A stretch of DNA of 64,000 nucleotides from Schaalia sp. Marseille-Q2122 (GCF_903645355.1 NZ_CAHJXR010000005.1:1-64000); one strand, 5' to 3'. Shown: positions 10,040 through 18,637, counted from the first letter of the stretch. Program-made: numbers and translations. The notes: a model not told the origin generated them from the sequence alone.

Positions 10040-11125
10040 TCAGGCTCCCTTTCCATTCAGGCCGAACTGCGTGGAGAAACGCACGTCGCCCTCGACAATG
10101 TCATGCATGTCAGCAATGCCATGGCGCAGCATGAGCGTACGCTCAATGCCCATACCGAAGGCGAAGCCCGTGTATTCCTCGGGGTCGATACCGTTGGCGC
10201 GCAAAACATTGGGGTTGACCATGCCGCAGCCGCCCCATTCGATCCAACCAGGGCCGCCCTTCTTCTGCGGGAACCACAGATCCATTTCAGCGCTGGGCTC
10301 GGTGAAGGGGAAGAAGGAGGGGCGCAGACGAGTCTTCGCTTCGGGGCCGAACATCGCCTTAGCGAAGTGGTCGAGGACACCCTTGAGGTGAGCCATGGTC
10401 AGGCCCTTATCCACTGCCAGACCTTCGATCTGGTGGAAGACCGGGGTGTGGGTGGCGTCGAGTGCATCCGAGCGGAACACCTTGCCGGGGCAGGCGATGT
10501 AGAGGGGCACGCCACGTTCCAGCATGGCGTGGGATTGGACGGGCGAGGTGTGCGTGCGCATTACCAAGCAGCCACCGTCCTGCGCATCGGCGCCGATCGA
10601 GGTGCCGTCGACGTAGAAGGTGTCCTGCATCTGGCGGGCGGGGTGGTCGATGTCGAAGTTGAGGGAGTCAAAGTTGAACCACTCGTGTTCGACCTCGGGG
10701 CCCTCGGCGATCTCCCAACCCATGGCGACAAAGAAGTCAGCAACCTCATCCATGAGAGTTTCAAGGGGGTGGCGCGCGCCCAGCGCCTCACGGCGGGTGG
10801 GGATGGTGACGTCGATTGCCTCGTCAATAAGCACCTGGGCGTCATGGGCCGCCTGCAAGACCTCACCACGGGCGGCGAGAGCCTCGTTAATGCGGCCGCG
10901 AGCGCCGCCGAGGTTCTTGCCCGCTGCGCCGCGATCTTGCGGGGCGAGAGAGCCGATGGTGCGGTTGGCCGCGACCAGCGGAGCATTGTCGCCCAGGACG
11001 GCACTGCGGACGGCCTTGAGGGCGTCCATGCTGTCGGCTGCAGCGATGTCAGCCAGTGCGTGTTCGACGAGGGAGCCTACTGCGGCTTCGTCGAGCGGGT
11101 TGAGGTCAGTGGCGGTGTCGGCCAT
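10040..11125 (-). CDS. pheS: Phenylalanine--tRNA ligase alpha subunit
   Basis: Catalytic chain of PheRS, 361 aa. It has the N-terminal coiled-coil, then class II motifs: HPLETLMDEVADFFVAMGW, the motif 2 region HTSPVQSHAML...KVFRSDALDATHTPVFHQIEG, and motif 3 GFAFGMGIERTLMLRHGI near the C-terminus. ATG 11125 is chosen because GAGGAA precedes it at 7-8 nt and the upstream extension (to 11215) has no family similarity. It is divergent from panB across 270 nt, and pheT starts one base after its stop codon. No T-box is apparent in the leader. Confidence 0.96.
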   Translation of the reverse strand: MADTATDLNPLDEAAVGSLVEHALADIAAADSMDALKAVRSAVLGDNAPLVAANRTIGSLAPQDRGAAGKNLGGARGRINEALAARGEVLQAAHDAQVLIDEAIDVTIPTRREALGARHPLETLMDEVADFFVAMGWEIAEGPEVEHEWFNFDSLNFDIDHPARQMQDTFYVDGTSIGADAQDGGCLVMRTHTSPVQSHAMLERGVPLYIACPGKVFRSDALDATHTPVFHQIEGLAVDKGLTMAHLKGVLDHFAKAMFGPEAKTRLRPSFFPFTEPSAEMDLWFPQKKGGPGWIEWGGCGMVNPNVLRANGIDPEEYTGFAFGMGIERTLMLRHGIADMHDIVEGDVRFSTQFGLNGKGA

Positions 11126-11332
11126 GTCCTGCTTCCTCGATCGGGGATATAGATGACAGGTATGCGCTCCTGTGCCGTTCCGGGCGGAGCGGCGAGCGCA
11201 TGCACAGCTTCCCATGATAGTGCCCTGCGTTGAGCATGTAATCCTTGTCTTGCCGTGACGTTGGTAGCGGGGAGTACCCGATTGTCGCTACGCTCCGTGA
11301 CCTGTGGTGTCACGGTTAAACTGTCTATGAGC

Positions 11333-11376
11333 GGCCGGCGTACACCATGTCTTTCTGATGTGTGGAAATCCCGGCC
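11333..11376 (+). other. Possible structured 5' leader of panB
   Basis: Nested inverted repeats just before the panB ribosome-binding site: GGCCGG (11333-11338) with CCGGCC (11371-11376), enclosing ACACCAT (11342-11348) with ATGTGT (11358-11363). A second hairpin, CCGTGAC/GTCACGG at 11295-11315, overlaps the likely promoter. Role unknown. Confidence 0.3.
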
Positions 11377-11395
11377 TCATGTGAAGGAGCCTTTC

Positions 11396-12250
11396 ATGTC
11401 CTCAGCGCAGTATCTTCAGCCTGACGCGTCCACTCAGGCTGCAGCAGCGCCTCGTCCGAAGCGCGTTCGCCTACACCATCTGGCGGCGGCGAAGGCGGAG
11501 GGCAGGAAGCTCACCATGTTGACGGCCTATGACGCTCTGACCGCTCACATTTTTGATGAGGCTGGCGTAGACATGCTGCTCGTGGGTGACTCGGTGGGCA
11601 ATGTTATGCTCGGCTACCCCTCGACTCTGCCGGTCACCGTGGAGGACATGGTTCACCACGTTGCGGCCGTATCGCGAGGCACCTCGCGGGCGCTGATCGT
11701 TGGCGACATGCCCTTTGGGTCCTACGAGGCTGACGCGCGCGAGGGTTACGCCAATGCCGTGCGTCTGATGAAGGCTGGGGCTCACGCGGTCAAACTTGAA
11801 GGTGGCGCTGCCCGCGTGGAAGCCATTCGTGTGCTCACTGCCGGAGCTATTCCTGTCATGGGTCACCTGGGCTACACTCCCCAGTCTGAGCATGCCTTGG
11901 GGGGCCCTCGGATGCAGGGACGCGGTGACCAGCGCGCCCGGATGTTGGCAGACGCCCTCGCCCTTCAAGAGGCTGGCGTTTTTGCCTTGGTCCTAGAGAT
12001 GGTGCCAGCAGATATTGCCGCCGAGATCACGCAGGCCCTTGACATTCCCACGATTGGTATTGGCGCTGGCCCTCACACCGATGGGCAAGTACTCGTATGG
12101 TCGGATATGGCGGGGATGACCGAGTGGACACCGCGTTTCGTTCGCCGTTTCGCTGAACTGGGGCAGGCCTTGAAGGAGGCTGCTGCAGACTACATTGCCA
12201 GCGTTGAAGATGGGTCGTTTCCCTCCGAAGACCACTACCACGCGCATTAA
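11396..12250 (+). CDS. panB: 3-methyl-2-oxobutanoate hydroxymethyltransferase
   Basis: First committed step of pantothenate synthesis: transfers a hydroxymethyl group from methylene-tetrahydrofolate to 2-oxoisovalerate, giving ketopantoate. The 284-aa protein has the family hallmarks LTAYDALTAHIFDEAGVD, LLVGDSVGNVMLGY (metal-binding Asp), DMPFGSY, VKLEGG, and MGHLGYTPQS. ATG 11396 lies 6 nt after AAGGAG; the longer open frame to 11255 lacks support. There are no other pan genes in the window. The 5' leader can form nested hairpins. Confidence 0.96.
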   Translation: MSSAQYLQPDASTQAAAAPRPKRVRLHHLAAAKAEGRKLTMLTAYDALTAHIFDEAGVDMLLVGDSVGNVMLGYPSTLPVTVEDMVHHVAAVSRGTSRALIVGDMPFGSYEADAREGYANAVRLMKAGAHAVKLEGGAARVEAIRVLTAGAIPVMGHLGYTPQSEHALGGPRMQGRGDQRARMLADALALQEAGVFALVLEMVPADIAAEITQALDIPTIGIGAGPHTDGQVLVWSDMAGMTEWTPRFVRRFAELGQALKEAAADYIASVEDGSFPSEDHYHAH

Positions 12251-12347
12251 AAGCGCAGGGTGCTACACATCAAGATCCCCTACCCGGGGTGTGGCATACC
12301 ACCGTGACAAACGCCTTTCGAAGAGTGTTCCTTGATCCTCACAGGTT

Positions 12348-12360
12348 TAGGCTAGGGGCA
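12348..12360 (+). promoter_or_regulatory. Leaderless-type -10 box of map
   Basis: TAGGCT at 12348-12353 ends 6 nt before the map ATG and no Shine-Dalgarno is present, the arrangement expected for a leaderless actinobacterial transcript. Confidence 0.5.
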
Positions 12361-13247
12361 TGACTTCTTTGGACACTCTTGCACGACGCGCACCCCTGGG
12401 AACCCTCACTCCTGGCGTTCTCTCCCCCATGCGGGAGGTTCCGGCACATATCGAACGCCCCGAGTACATGTTCCACGACGGGCCTGAGGTTGTCACCGCA
12501 GGAGACGTCAAGTCCCCCGAAGTGATCGAGAAGATCGCCCGCGCAGGCAAGATCGCCGCCGACGCCCTCGCCCTCGTCGGAGAGGCCGTCAAACCCGGCG
12601 TCACCACCGATGAGCTCGACCGCATCGGTCACGAATACCTCATCTCTCAGGGAGCATACCCCTCATGCCTGGGCTACATGGGCTTCCCCAAATCCCTGTG
12701 CACTTCCATCAACGAAGTCATCTGCCACGGCATCCCTGACAATCGCCCCCTCGAAGAAGGCGACATCCTCAACGTCGATATCACCGCCTACATCGACGGC
12801 GTACACGGCGACACCTGCACCATGTTCACTGTCGGCGAGGTCGACGAAGAATCCCAACTCCTCATTGACCGCACAAAGAACGCCATGATGCGCGGCATCA
12901 AAGCCATCGCACCCGGGCGTGAAATCAACGTCATCGGCCGCGTCATCGAGGCCTACGCCAAGCGCTTCGACTACGGCGTCGTGCGCGACTACACCGGCCA
13001 CGGCGTCGGCGAAGCCTTCCACTCCGGGCTGATCGTTCCCCACTATGACGCTGCCCCCGCCCACAACACGATCATGGAAGTGGGTATGGTCTTCACTGTT
13101 GAACCCATGCTCACCCTGGGTACCATCGACTGGGAGCAGTGGGATGACGGCTGGACAGTGGTCACCGCAGACCGTGCACGCACCGCCCAGTTCGAGCACA
13201 CCGTGGTTGTCACTGAAACTGGGGCACGGATTCTGACCCAGTCCTGA
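12360..13247 (+). CDS. map: Methionine aminopeptidase type I
   Basis: Removes the initiator methionine from nascent proteins after deformylation (compare def at 55.8 kb). 295 aa, with a ~45-residue N-terminal extension ([19 protein letters not shown]) of the type seen in actinobacterial MapB-like enzymes. Metal ligands are visible: the first Asp in [16 protein letters not shown], His in [17 protein letters not shown], and Glu in VEPMLT and the C-terminal FEHTVVVTE. Start ATG 12360 has no Shine-Dalgarno but a TAGGCT box 6 nt upstream. Confidence 0.95.
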   Translation: MTSLDTLARRAPLGTLTPGVLSPMREVPAHIERPEYMFHDGPEVVTAGDVKSPEVIEKIARAGKIAADALALVGEAVKPGVTTDELDRIGHEYLISQGAYPSCLGYMGFPKSLCTSINEVICHGIPDNRPLEEGDILNVDITAYIDGVHGDTCTMFTVGEVDEESQLLIDRTKNAMMRGIKAIAPGREINVIGRVIEAYAKRFDYGVVRDYTGHGVGEAFHSGLIVPHYDAAPAHNTIMEVGMVFTVEPMLTLGTIDWEQWDDGWTVVTADRARTAQFEHTVVVTETGARILTQS

Positions 13248-13305
13248 ATCTGCATCCTCTGGTCCAACTTTACTTATCCAGCAAACCGTTGATACCATAG
13301 CTATT

Positions 13306-13394
13306 AAAGAGCCTGTAGGGTTCGCCAGGATCAGCTTGCGGTGCTGCCATCGCCTCCTTTTTGGATCAGCCCCTGGGAGCCCTAGAGGCTCTTT
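13306..13394. terminator. Possible bidirectional hairpin after map
   Basis: Nine-base inverted repeat, AAAGAGCCT (13306-13314) and AGGCTCTTT (13386-13394), followed by TCTTTAG on the plus strand. The loop is ~70 nt, so folding is uncertain. The right arm overlaps the stop of the convergent DUF3800 gene. Confidence 0.3.
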
Positions 13395-14377
13395 TCTTTA
13401 GTAGCTTTATTGTTCTGAAGTTTTATACATTCACACGGCCACCATTCTCGAGAGAATCCGTGGCCTCTAGGGATCATCATGAGCCCTCGGCATGCTGGGC
13501 AACAACTTCTTGGACCATCGCCCGAAGGGCAATGTTCCGTGCTGTATATCTGGTGCCATACTTCGAGGATGAAGCGCGGTTCAAGGATCTTAAATTCTCC
13601 GCTCGGCCACAGCGCTGCTTTCAAAAAGCCTCCGTACAGATCGGCAGCCTGACTCAATTTATATCGGTCCGCTGACACCCAATCAATCTTTGAAAGCAAG
13701 TCAAAGGGAATCTCAGGACATTGAGCTCTTTTAATCTGAAAGTACCGATGAGTGTCTGTATCGTCATGGCCACGAACTGAACCGAAATGAATAATGACCT
13801 GTCGAGGACCACCTTCCCAGTGATGTGCTGCAAAAAGCACTTTCCTTAACAGGCGGTAGGCTAAGTAGTTATAGAATGCAACACGATCCGCATCCAACCC
13901 GCCGGGTTTAAGACACCGCTTGTCGACCACGCCATAGATGACTCTCATTCCGGTAATCCCTGAAAGCTTTAAAGCCGCATGAACACGCCGCTCATGCGAC
14001 TTGAGATGTTCCTTCCACGACATCGGCTTCCGATCAGGTACCCGAAACTCTGACCGTAGGGATTCAACAACACATTGAGCTTCAGCTTCATTCTCGGCTT
14101 CAACAACAACTGCAGCCATACCGAAAATCGGACTTGTTTGGCTCCCCTCGCGATATTGCCCGCGATCGCCAGTTTCATCCACATAAACATAGAGCGAGGG
14201 AAGCTTCTTCACCTCTTCGGGTGGCGAGAATTCTTCGTACTCTATCCGTGCCGACAGCCTCTCAACATGGAGAATATTGTCATTTAGATCGGTTCGAGGG
14301 AGCGTTTTCACTTCGCTTTTCGGCTGCATGATGTAGACGCCTCTATGAAGCACATCGGCCGATTCACCCTTCCCCAT
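13382..14377 (-). CDS. DUF3800 domain protein with C-terminal cysteine cluster
   Basis: 331-aa protein recognised as DUF3800 by YVYVDETGDRG (near residue 70), the first acidic motif of an RNase H-like fold, and by later blocks such as MSWKEHLKSHERR, VIYGVVDKR and SQAADLYGGF. DUF3800 proteins are uncharacterised but are often found on mobile DNA. The C-terminus adds a cysteine-rich tail, with CCPAC and WWPCECI, that looks like a zinc-binding ribbon. Start ATG 14377 follows GGAGG by 5 nt; a TTG at 14389 is upstream in frame. The gene is visibly AT-richer than map and ppgK on either side, which suggests horizontal acquisition as a single-gene island. Function unknown. Confidence 0.75.
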   Translation of the reverse strand: MGKGESADVLHRGVYIMQPKSEVKTLPRTDLNDNILHVERLSARIEYEEFSPPEEVKKLPSLYVYVDETGDRGQYREGSQTSPIFGMAAVVVEAENEAEAQCVVESLRSEFRVPDRKPMSWKEHLKSHERRVHAALKLSGITGMRVIYGVVDKRCLKPGGLDADRVAFYNYLAYRLLRKVLFAAHHWEGGPRQVIIHFGSVRGHDDTDTHRYFQIKRAQCPEIPFDLLSKIDWVSADRYKLSQAADLYGGFLKAALWPSGEFKILEPRFILEVWHQIYSTEHCPSGDGPRSCCPACRGLMMIPRGHGFSREWWPCECIKLQNNKATKEKSL

Positions 14378-14613
14378 TTCCCCCTCCAATGTGAAGCAAG
14401 TTCAACAGCGCCTTGTCAGGATTCACACAAAGTCTAACGCCCGAAGGAGATTATGCGGGCTTGTTAGTCATAGCGGCGCTCAGAACGCACAGCGGTCACG
14501 GACAACTTGAGACATGCTCCTCCCGTTGTTCGGACCTCCTCCTCACCACAGGGCAGCGATCTGGGCTAATCTGTTTCTGATACGTCACTTGAGTGTGCAA
14601 AGGAGAAGCGCTC

Positions 14614-15369
14614 ATGGCCTCCACCGCATGTGGAATTGATATTGGTGGCTCCGGCGTCAAGGCCGCTGTTGTCGACCTCGAAACCGGCGAGTTCACCACC
14701 GAACGCATCCGGATTGAAACCCCCAAGCCCGCAACCCCTGAAGCCGTTGCTGAAGTCTGCCGCACCCTGCTTGAGCAGCTCGAAGTCGGCTCTGACATCC
14801 CCGTCGGCGTGGCCGTCCCTGCGCCCGTCATCCACGGCGTTGTCCCCTTCATGGCCAACCTTGATCCGGCGTGGGCGGGTATCAACGTTGATGAGCTCAT
14901 GGAAAAGCACCTGGGCCGCCCGGTTGTCACCCTCAATGACGCTGACGCGGCAGGCATTGCCGAGGTCGCCTACGGCGCTGCCAAGGACGTTGCGGGCACC
15001 GTTATTGTGACCACGCAGGGCACGGGTATCGGCTCGGCCATCATCGTTGACGGCGTCTTGGTTCCCAACACTGAGCTTGGTCACCTCGAAATCGACGGCC
15101 ACGACGCCGAAAAGCGCGCTTCTGCCGGTCAAAAGACCCTGCAGGACCTGTCGTGGAAGAAGTGGGCCAAGCGCCTGCAGCGCTACTATTCGCATGTGGA
15201 AATGCTCTTCTCCCCAGACCTTTTCGTTGTTGGTGGCGGCGTGTCGAAGAAGCATGAGAAGTTCATGCCGCTGCTTGAGCTCAAGACCCCGATGGTTCCG
15301 GCTATCTTGTTCAACACGGCTGGGATTGTGGGAGCCGCCTACCATGCGGCGCGCAAGGCGCAGGGCTAA
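14614..15369 (+). CDS. ppgK: Polyphosphate--glucose phosphotransferase
   Basis: ROK-family kinase that phosphorylates glucose with polyphosphate (and often ATP), typical of actinobacteria. The 251-aa protein has the phosphate-binding loop [15 protein letters not shown] near the N-terminus and the polyphosphate-glucokinase block [14 protein letters not shown] followed by [13 protein letters not shown]. The basic stretch [10 protein letters not shown] and a final [13 protein letters not shown] complete the fold. ATG 14614 lies 7 nt after AAGGAG; an in-frame ATG at 14593 overlaps the Shine-Dalgarno region and is rejected. Monocistronic, closed by the hairpin at 15400-15434. Confidence 0.93.
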   Translation: MASTACGIDIGGSGVKAAVVDLETGEFTTERIRIETPKPATPEAVAEVCRTLLEQLEVGSDIPVGVAVPAPVIHGVVPFMANLDPAWAGINVDELMEKHLGRPVVTLNDADAAGIAEVAYGAAKDVAGTVIVTTQGTGIGSAIIVDGVLVPNTELGHLEIDGHDAEKRASAGQKTLQDLSWKKWAKRLQRYYSHVEMLFSPDLFVVGGGVSKKHEKFMPLLELKTPMVPAILFNTAGIVGAAYHAARKAQG

Positions 15370-15399
15370 GGCCATGCTCTCCTGCTAAAGCCTCATTGA

Positions 15400-15434
15400 A
15401 AAGGTGGCGCCCCGCGTGGGGTGCCACCTTTTTG
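15400..15434 (+). terminator. ppgK terminator
   Basis: Thirteen-base stem, AAGGTGGCGCCCC (15401-15413) with GGGGTGCCACCTT (one G-U pair), a 4-nt loop and a short T-run. It also lies just past the 3' end of rnpB on the other strand and may serve both. Confidence 0.85.
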
Positions 15435-15820
15435 TGGGCGGATGAGTCAGCCGATACGCCGGGTTCTGTTCCCTTCGCCGTTGCCAGCAGCCGGGCGGCG
15501 ACCATCTATCTAGGACCTACGTTGCCGTAGGCCTCAAGCAACCTACCCGCAGGCATCGGGCGGGCCGCCCTTAAACGCCTGCTGCTCGGTTTTGCTCCAG
15601 GTGGGGTTTACCTAGCTGGCACAGTCACCTGCACCACTGGTGGTCTCTTACACCACCCTTTCACCCTTACCTCCAGCCGAAGCTGGCGGCGGTCTACTTT
15701 CTGTTGCACTTGCCCGCGGGTCACCCCGGGTGGCCGTTAGCCACCACCTTGCCCTGCGGAGCCCGGACGTTCCTCGCGCGTTTTCACGCCCGCGGCCGCC
15801 TGGCTGACTCATCCGCCCAC
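15435..15820 (-). ncRNA. rnpB: RNase P RNA, bacterial type A
   Basis: Catalytic RNA that matures tRNA 5' ends. On the minus strand the conserved P4/J3-4 core GAGGAACGTCCGGGCTCC is present near the 5' end, as are ACAGAAAGTAGACCGCC in the middle and GGGAACAGAACCCGGCGTAT before the 3' end. The two ends are complementary (GGGCGGATGAGTCAGCC / GGCTGACTCATCCGCCC), forming P1. Length about 386 nt. Ends are estimated from the P1 helix. A TAGAAT -10 box lies at 15823-15828. Confidence 0.95.
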
Positions 15821-15822
15821 CT

Positions 15823-15828
15823 ATTCTA
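15823..15828 (-). promoter_or_regulatory. rnpB -10 box
   Basis: TAGAAT on the minus strand, immediately upstream of the P1 helix of rnpB. The expected -35 position (15846-15851) overlaps the -35 of the divergent yaaA-family promoter. Confidence 0.55.
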
Positions 15829-15843
15829 GCCTGCGAGGTGCGG

Positions 15844-15880
15844 CTGACCTTGCCGCACTTTTCCTCTACTGTTGAGGTCA
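15844..15880 (+). promoter_or_regulatory. Leaderless-type promoter of the YaaA-family gene
   Basis: CTGACC (15844-15849), 17-nt spacer, TACTGT (15867-15872), then 7 nt to the ATG. Divergent from, and overlapping, the rnpB promoter. Confidence 0.5.
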
Positions 15881-16704
15881 TGCAGATTTGGCTCCCCCCG
15901 TCAGAAGGTAAGCGCACTCCCCTATCCGGCCCGCCCCTCGACTGGGCTGCCCTGTCATACCCGGAATTGACCGCCCACCGCCAGCGTGTGGCAGAAGCCT
16001 TGATGGCCCTAGGTACTGGCGAGGATGCCGCGGACATCCTTGGCTTGGGAGCAAAATCGCGTGCGGATCTGGAGCTCAACGCCGCGCTGCTCACCAACCC
16101 GTGTGCGGTGAGTGAAGAGGTATTTACCGGCGTGCTGTTCAACGCTGCGGACCTTCCTGCACTCGCTCAAGATGCTGATACTGCTGCGGCTACGCGGAGC
16201 GCGATCCGTATTTTTTCTGGGCTCTTTGGTGTGCTGCAGGTGGGTGATCTCATTCCCGACCACCGCCTGAGTATGGGCGTGAAGCTGCCCGGCATTGGCG
16301 GGCTTGCCGCCTCGTGGCGTGCTCATCTGGATGCTGCCTTGCAGGGGGACTATGACGGTGGCGTCATCCTCGATATGCGATCTGGCCCTTACCGCAATGC
16401 CTGCCCCGCGCCCTGGGCTACCATCTGGCAGGTGGGCGTGGTGCGTGAGGCTGGTGGGAAGCGATCGGTCGTGTCCCACGAGGCCAAGCAGTGGCGCGGT
16501 TTGCTCACCGGCTTCCTTGTGCGCATGGGATCCCTGCCCGCTGACGAGGCCGGCGCCGAGACTGCGCTTTCAGCGGCGACCTCGATGGCGCCGGTGCGCG
16601 ACGCAAAAGGCGTGGAGCATCGCGTGACAGCCGTGGAGTTCTCTGAGCCTGCGGTAACGAAGAAGGGTGGCGTCACGCGCACGGTCACGCTGGTGACCAA
16701 TTAG
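15880..16704 (+). CDS. yaaA: YaaA/DUF328-family protein (peroxide stress)
   Basis: 274-aa member of the YaaA family. The defining N-terminus is IWLPPSEGKRTPLSGPPLDW (residues 3-22), with ILGLGAKSRADLELNAAL, FTGVLFNAADLPAL, FSGLFGVLQVGDLIPDHRL and VILDMRSGPYRNAC further on. E. coli YaaA limits free iron during peroxide stress and the family has a DNA-binding fold; the role in this organism is inferred. ATG 15880 begins the family signature; only a weak GAGG precedes it, but a -10 box 7 nt upstream suggests a leaderless start. A hairpin 57 nt downstream may terminate it. Confidence 0.85.
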   Translation: MQIWLPPSEGKRTPLSGPPLDWAALSYPELTAHRQRVAEALMALGTGEDAADILGLGAKSRADLELNAALLTNPCAVSEEVFTGVLFNAADLPALAQDADTAAATRSAIRIFSGLFGVLQVGDLIPDHRLSMGVKLPGIGGLAASWRAHLDAALQGDYDGGVILDMRSGPYRNACPAPWATIWQVGVVREAGGKRSVVSHEAKQWRGLLTGFLVRMGSLPADEAGAETALSAATSMAPVRDAKGVEHRVTAVEFSEPAVTKKGGVTRTVTLVTN

Positions 16705-16760
16705 GTCGGGCGGCCCCCTCGTTCGTCGTAGTGGCCACAGCTCACAGGTAACGATTTAAT

Positions 16761-16795
16761 GACAAACCCCGTTGGGAGAGGCGACGGGGCTTGTC
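16761..16795 (+). terminator. Possible terminator after yaaA-family gene
   Basis: Thirteen-base near-perfect stem (ACAAACCCCGTTG with CGACGGGGCTTGT; one A-C mismatch and one G-U pair) without a U-run. Confidence 0.5.
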
Positions 16796-17294
16796 GGCTT
16801 GGGCTTTGCTGTGGCAATCTTTCTGGCCGAGGAGTGATGACATTGCCGCAGAATAGTAGTAACGCTCGATAAGCGTTGAGAACCGCGACCGCACCCGCCC
16901 GTTGGTGATTGGTGCCCGTTGAAAACCGAACACTGAGTGCTGAGTATTGTGACAGCCTCGCATGCTCTTTTAGCCTCACCACAGTGGCTTCCTTTTCCTC
17001 AATCTTCCACGTCGGCGCACGGCCTTGTGCCCGTTGCATGCGCTGACTGACGCGTTTCCACCGCGCTGATCCCTTGTCGTTGTTGAGGGGATCGGAGTGC
17101 GTACACCATTGAGGAAGAAAAGCCCGGACACCATCATGTCCGCGCCAGGTTTGTCCACTTCTTACACGTCATGTGCGCGTTGCTCAGGAACGCATAGTTC
17201 CCCGCTCGCCTGCGGAAGGTTGCGCTGCTCGCCTCGCAAGGCGCAGCACACTCCCCCAGGTGTTGAGCTCCATTTTTTCGATGAAAGGACCGAC
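16796..17294. other. Gene-free stretch before rtcB
   Basis: About 500 nt with no convincing gene on either strand. Only short open frames without ribosome-binding sites or recognisable families occur. Small hairpins are visible (for example CGGACA/TGTCCG near 17124-17141 and a GC-rich inverted repeat near 17221-17248). It could hold the rtcB promoter, an untranslated leader, or decayed sequence. Confidence 0.5.
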
Positions 17295-18506
17295 ATGTCC
17301 ACGCATTTTCCCATGCCTCTTCCCGGCACGAGGGCCGACACTTTGTTGTGGGCGGACCCCTATGACATGGACGAGGCCACCCGCGCCCAGATCCGCATGA
17401 TGAGCCGATCGCCATGGGTGGCGCACCTGCGCATCATGCCTGACGTTCACCTGGGCCACGGCGCTACGGTCGGATCGGTGATCGCCATGAAGTCAGCCGT
17501 GGCCCCCTCGGCTGTGGGGGTTGATATTGGCTGCGGCATGGCGGCTGTGCACACCAATCTGCGCCTTGAGGACCTACCCGATGACCTGCACGGCATCCGC
17601 AGTGCTTTCGAGGCGGTGGTTCCTCTGGGGCCACGCGGTCACTCACGTCAGGCCCCCGTCTTGCGCCACAACCTTGCCCTGCGCAATCACGCTGCCGCAC
17701 TCTTTGCTGGTTTTCGTGACCTGCGCGCTGAAGGCGTTGACTCCGTAGAGGCCAAGATGATCGCTCAATGCGGCTCTTTGGGCGGAGGCAACCACTTTAT
17801 TGAGCTGTGCTGTGACGAGGCGGGAGAGATCTGGCTGATGTTGCACTCGGGCTCACGTAATGTGGGCAAGGTGTTGGCCGAGTCCCACATGCGTCGCGCG
17901 CGTCATCTGGAGCACAATCTGCACCTTGAAGACCTGTCCTTTTCGGTCTTCATTGCGGGCACGCCCGAGATGGATGACTATATGCACGACCTGCATTGGG
18001 CCCAGGAGTATGCGCGTGTGAACCGTGCGATCATGATGGCTTCCATTAAGGATGCCCTTCGCGGAATCCTCCCTCAGGTTGCCTACGATCAAGACATCCA
18101 GTGCCACCACAACTATGTCGCGCAAGAGGAGCATGCCGGCGAGGAACTGATTGTCACCCGCAAGGGCGCGATCCGCGCGGGTAGCGGCGATTTGGGTTTG
18201 ATTCCCGGCTCGATGGGCACGGGATCTTACGTCGTGCGTGGCCTGGGCAATGAGTTGTCCTTGTCGTCGGCGTCGCACGGCGCGGGGCGCCGCATGTCGC
18301 GAAGCGAGGCACGCCGCCGTTTCAGCACTCGCGACCTTGTCGCCCAGACGCAGGGCGTGGAGTGTCGGAAGGATGCTGGTGTGGTCGATGAGATCCCCGA
18401 GGCCTATAAGAACCTGGAGGATGTCATTGCCGCCCAGACGCAGCCCGACTCCCCTCTTGTCGAGGTCGTCGCCCGCTTGACCACCCTGGTGTGCGTCAAG
18501 GGGTAG
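17295..18506 (+). CDS. rtcB: RtcB-family RNA ligase
   Basis: 403-aa RtcB-type RNA-splicing ligase, which joins 2',3'-cyclic-phosphate or 3'-phosphate RNA ends to 5'-OH ends using GTP and Mn2+. The metal-binding residues lie in recognisable blocks: GVDIGCGMAAVHTNL (Cys), GSLGGGNHFIEL (His), HSGSRNVGK (His), CHHNYV and GSMGTGSYVVRG. The nucleotide-linked active-site His lies in SASHGAGRRMSR. Somewhat shorter than E. coli RtcB, in the range of the RtcB2-like group. ATG 17295 is preceded by GAAAGGAC. Stand-alone: no rtcA, archease or rtcR is nearby, so its role (tRNA or rRNA repair after toxin damage, or other) is not set by context. Confidence 0.9.
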   Translation: MSTHFPMPLPGTRADTLLWADPYDMDEATRAQIRMMSRSPWVAHLRIMPDVHLGHGATVGSVIAMKSAVAPSAVGVDIGCGMAAVHTNLRLEDLPDDLHGIRSAFEAVVPLGPRGHSRQAPVLRHNLALRNHAAALFAGFRDLRAEGVDSVEAKMIAQCGSLGGGNHFIELCCDEAGEIWLMLHSGSRNVGKVLAESHMRRARHLEHNLHLEDLSFSVFIAGTPEMDDYMHDLHWAQEYARVNRAIMMASIKDALRGILPQVAYDQDIQCHHNYVAQEEHAGEELIVTRKGAIRAGSGDLGLIPGSMGTGSYVVRGLGNELSLSSASHGAGRRMSRSEARRRFSTRDLVAQTQGVECRKDAGVVDEIPEAYKNLEDVIAAQTQPDSPLVEVVARLTTLVCVKG

Positions 18507-18531
18507 AGCTCCTGCCTGCGGTGCCTTTCGC

Positions 18532-18582
18532 TGAAAAGGTGGTGTGGTGACTCAATCCTTTGAGTCACCACACCACCTTTTC
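18532..18582. terminator. Bidirectional terminator between rtcB and the coiled-coil gene
   Basis: Perfect 24-bp stem with a 3-nt loop (18532-18555 with 18559-18582) between converging genes. A-rich and T-rich ends at the base of the stem can act as the U-tract in either direction. Confidence 0.88.
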
Positions 18583-18637
18583 ATATGCCGATAGCGTGCC
18601 GATCGGATAGCCAGCGTGGCCCGGTAGTGCGGCCTGG

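Noticed and set aside
11126-11215. N-terminal extension of PheS
   Set aside because: The extra 30 residues have no family similarity, and a good ribosome-binding site precedes ATG 11125.
16742-16963. Minus-strand 73-codon frame with TNGRVRSRF-like segment, suggesting a transposase remnant
   Set aside because: No DDE motif, no inverted repeats and no start signal; similarity to transposase C-termini is too slight.
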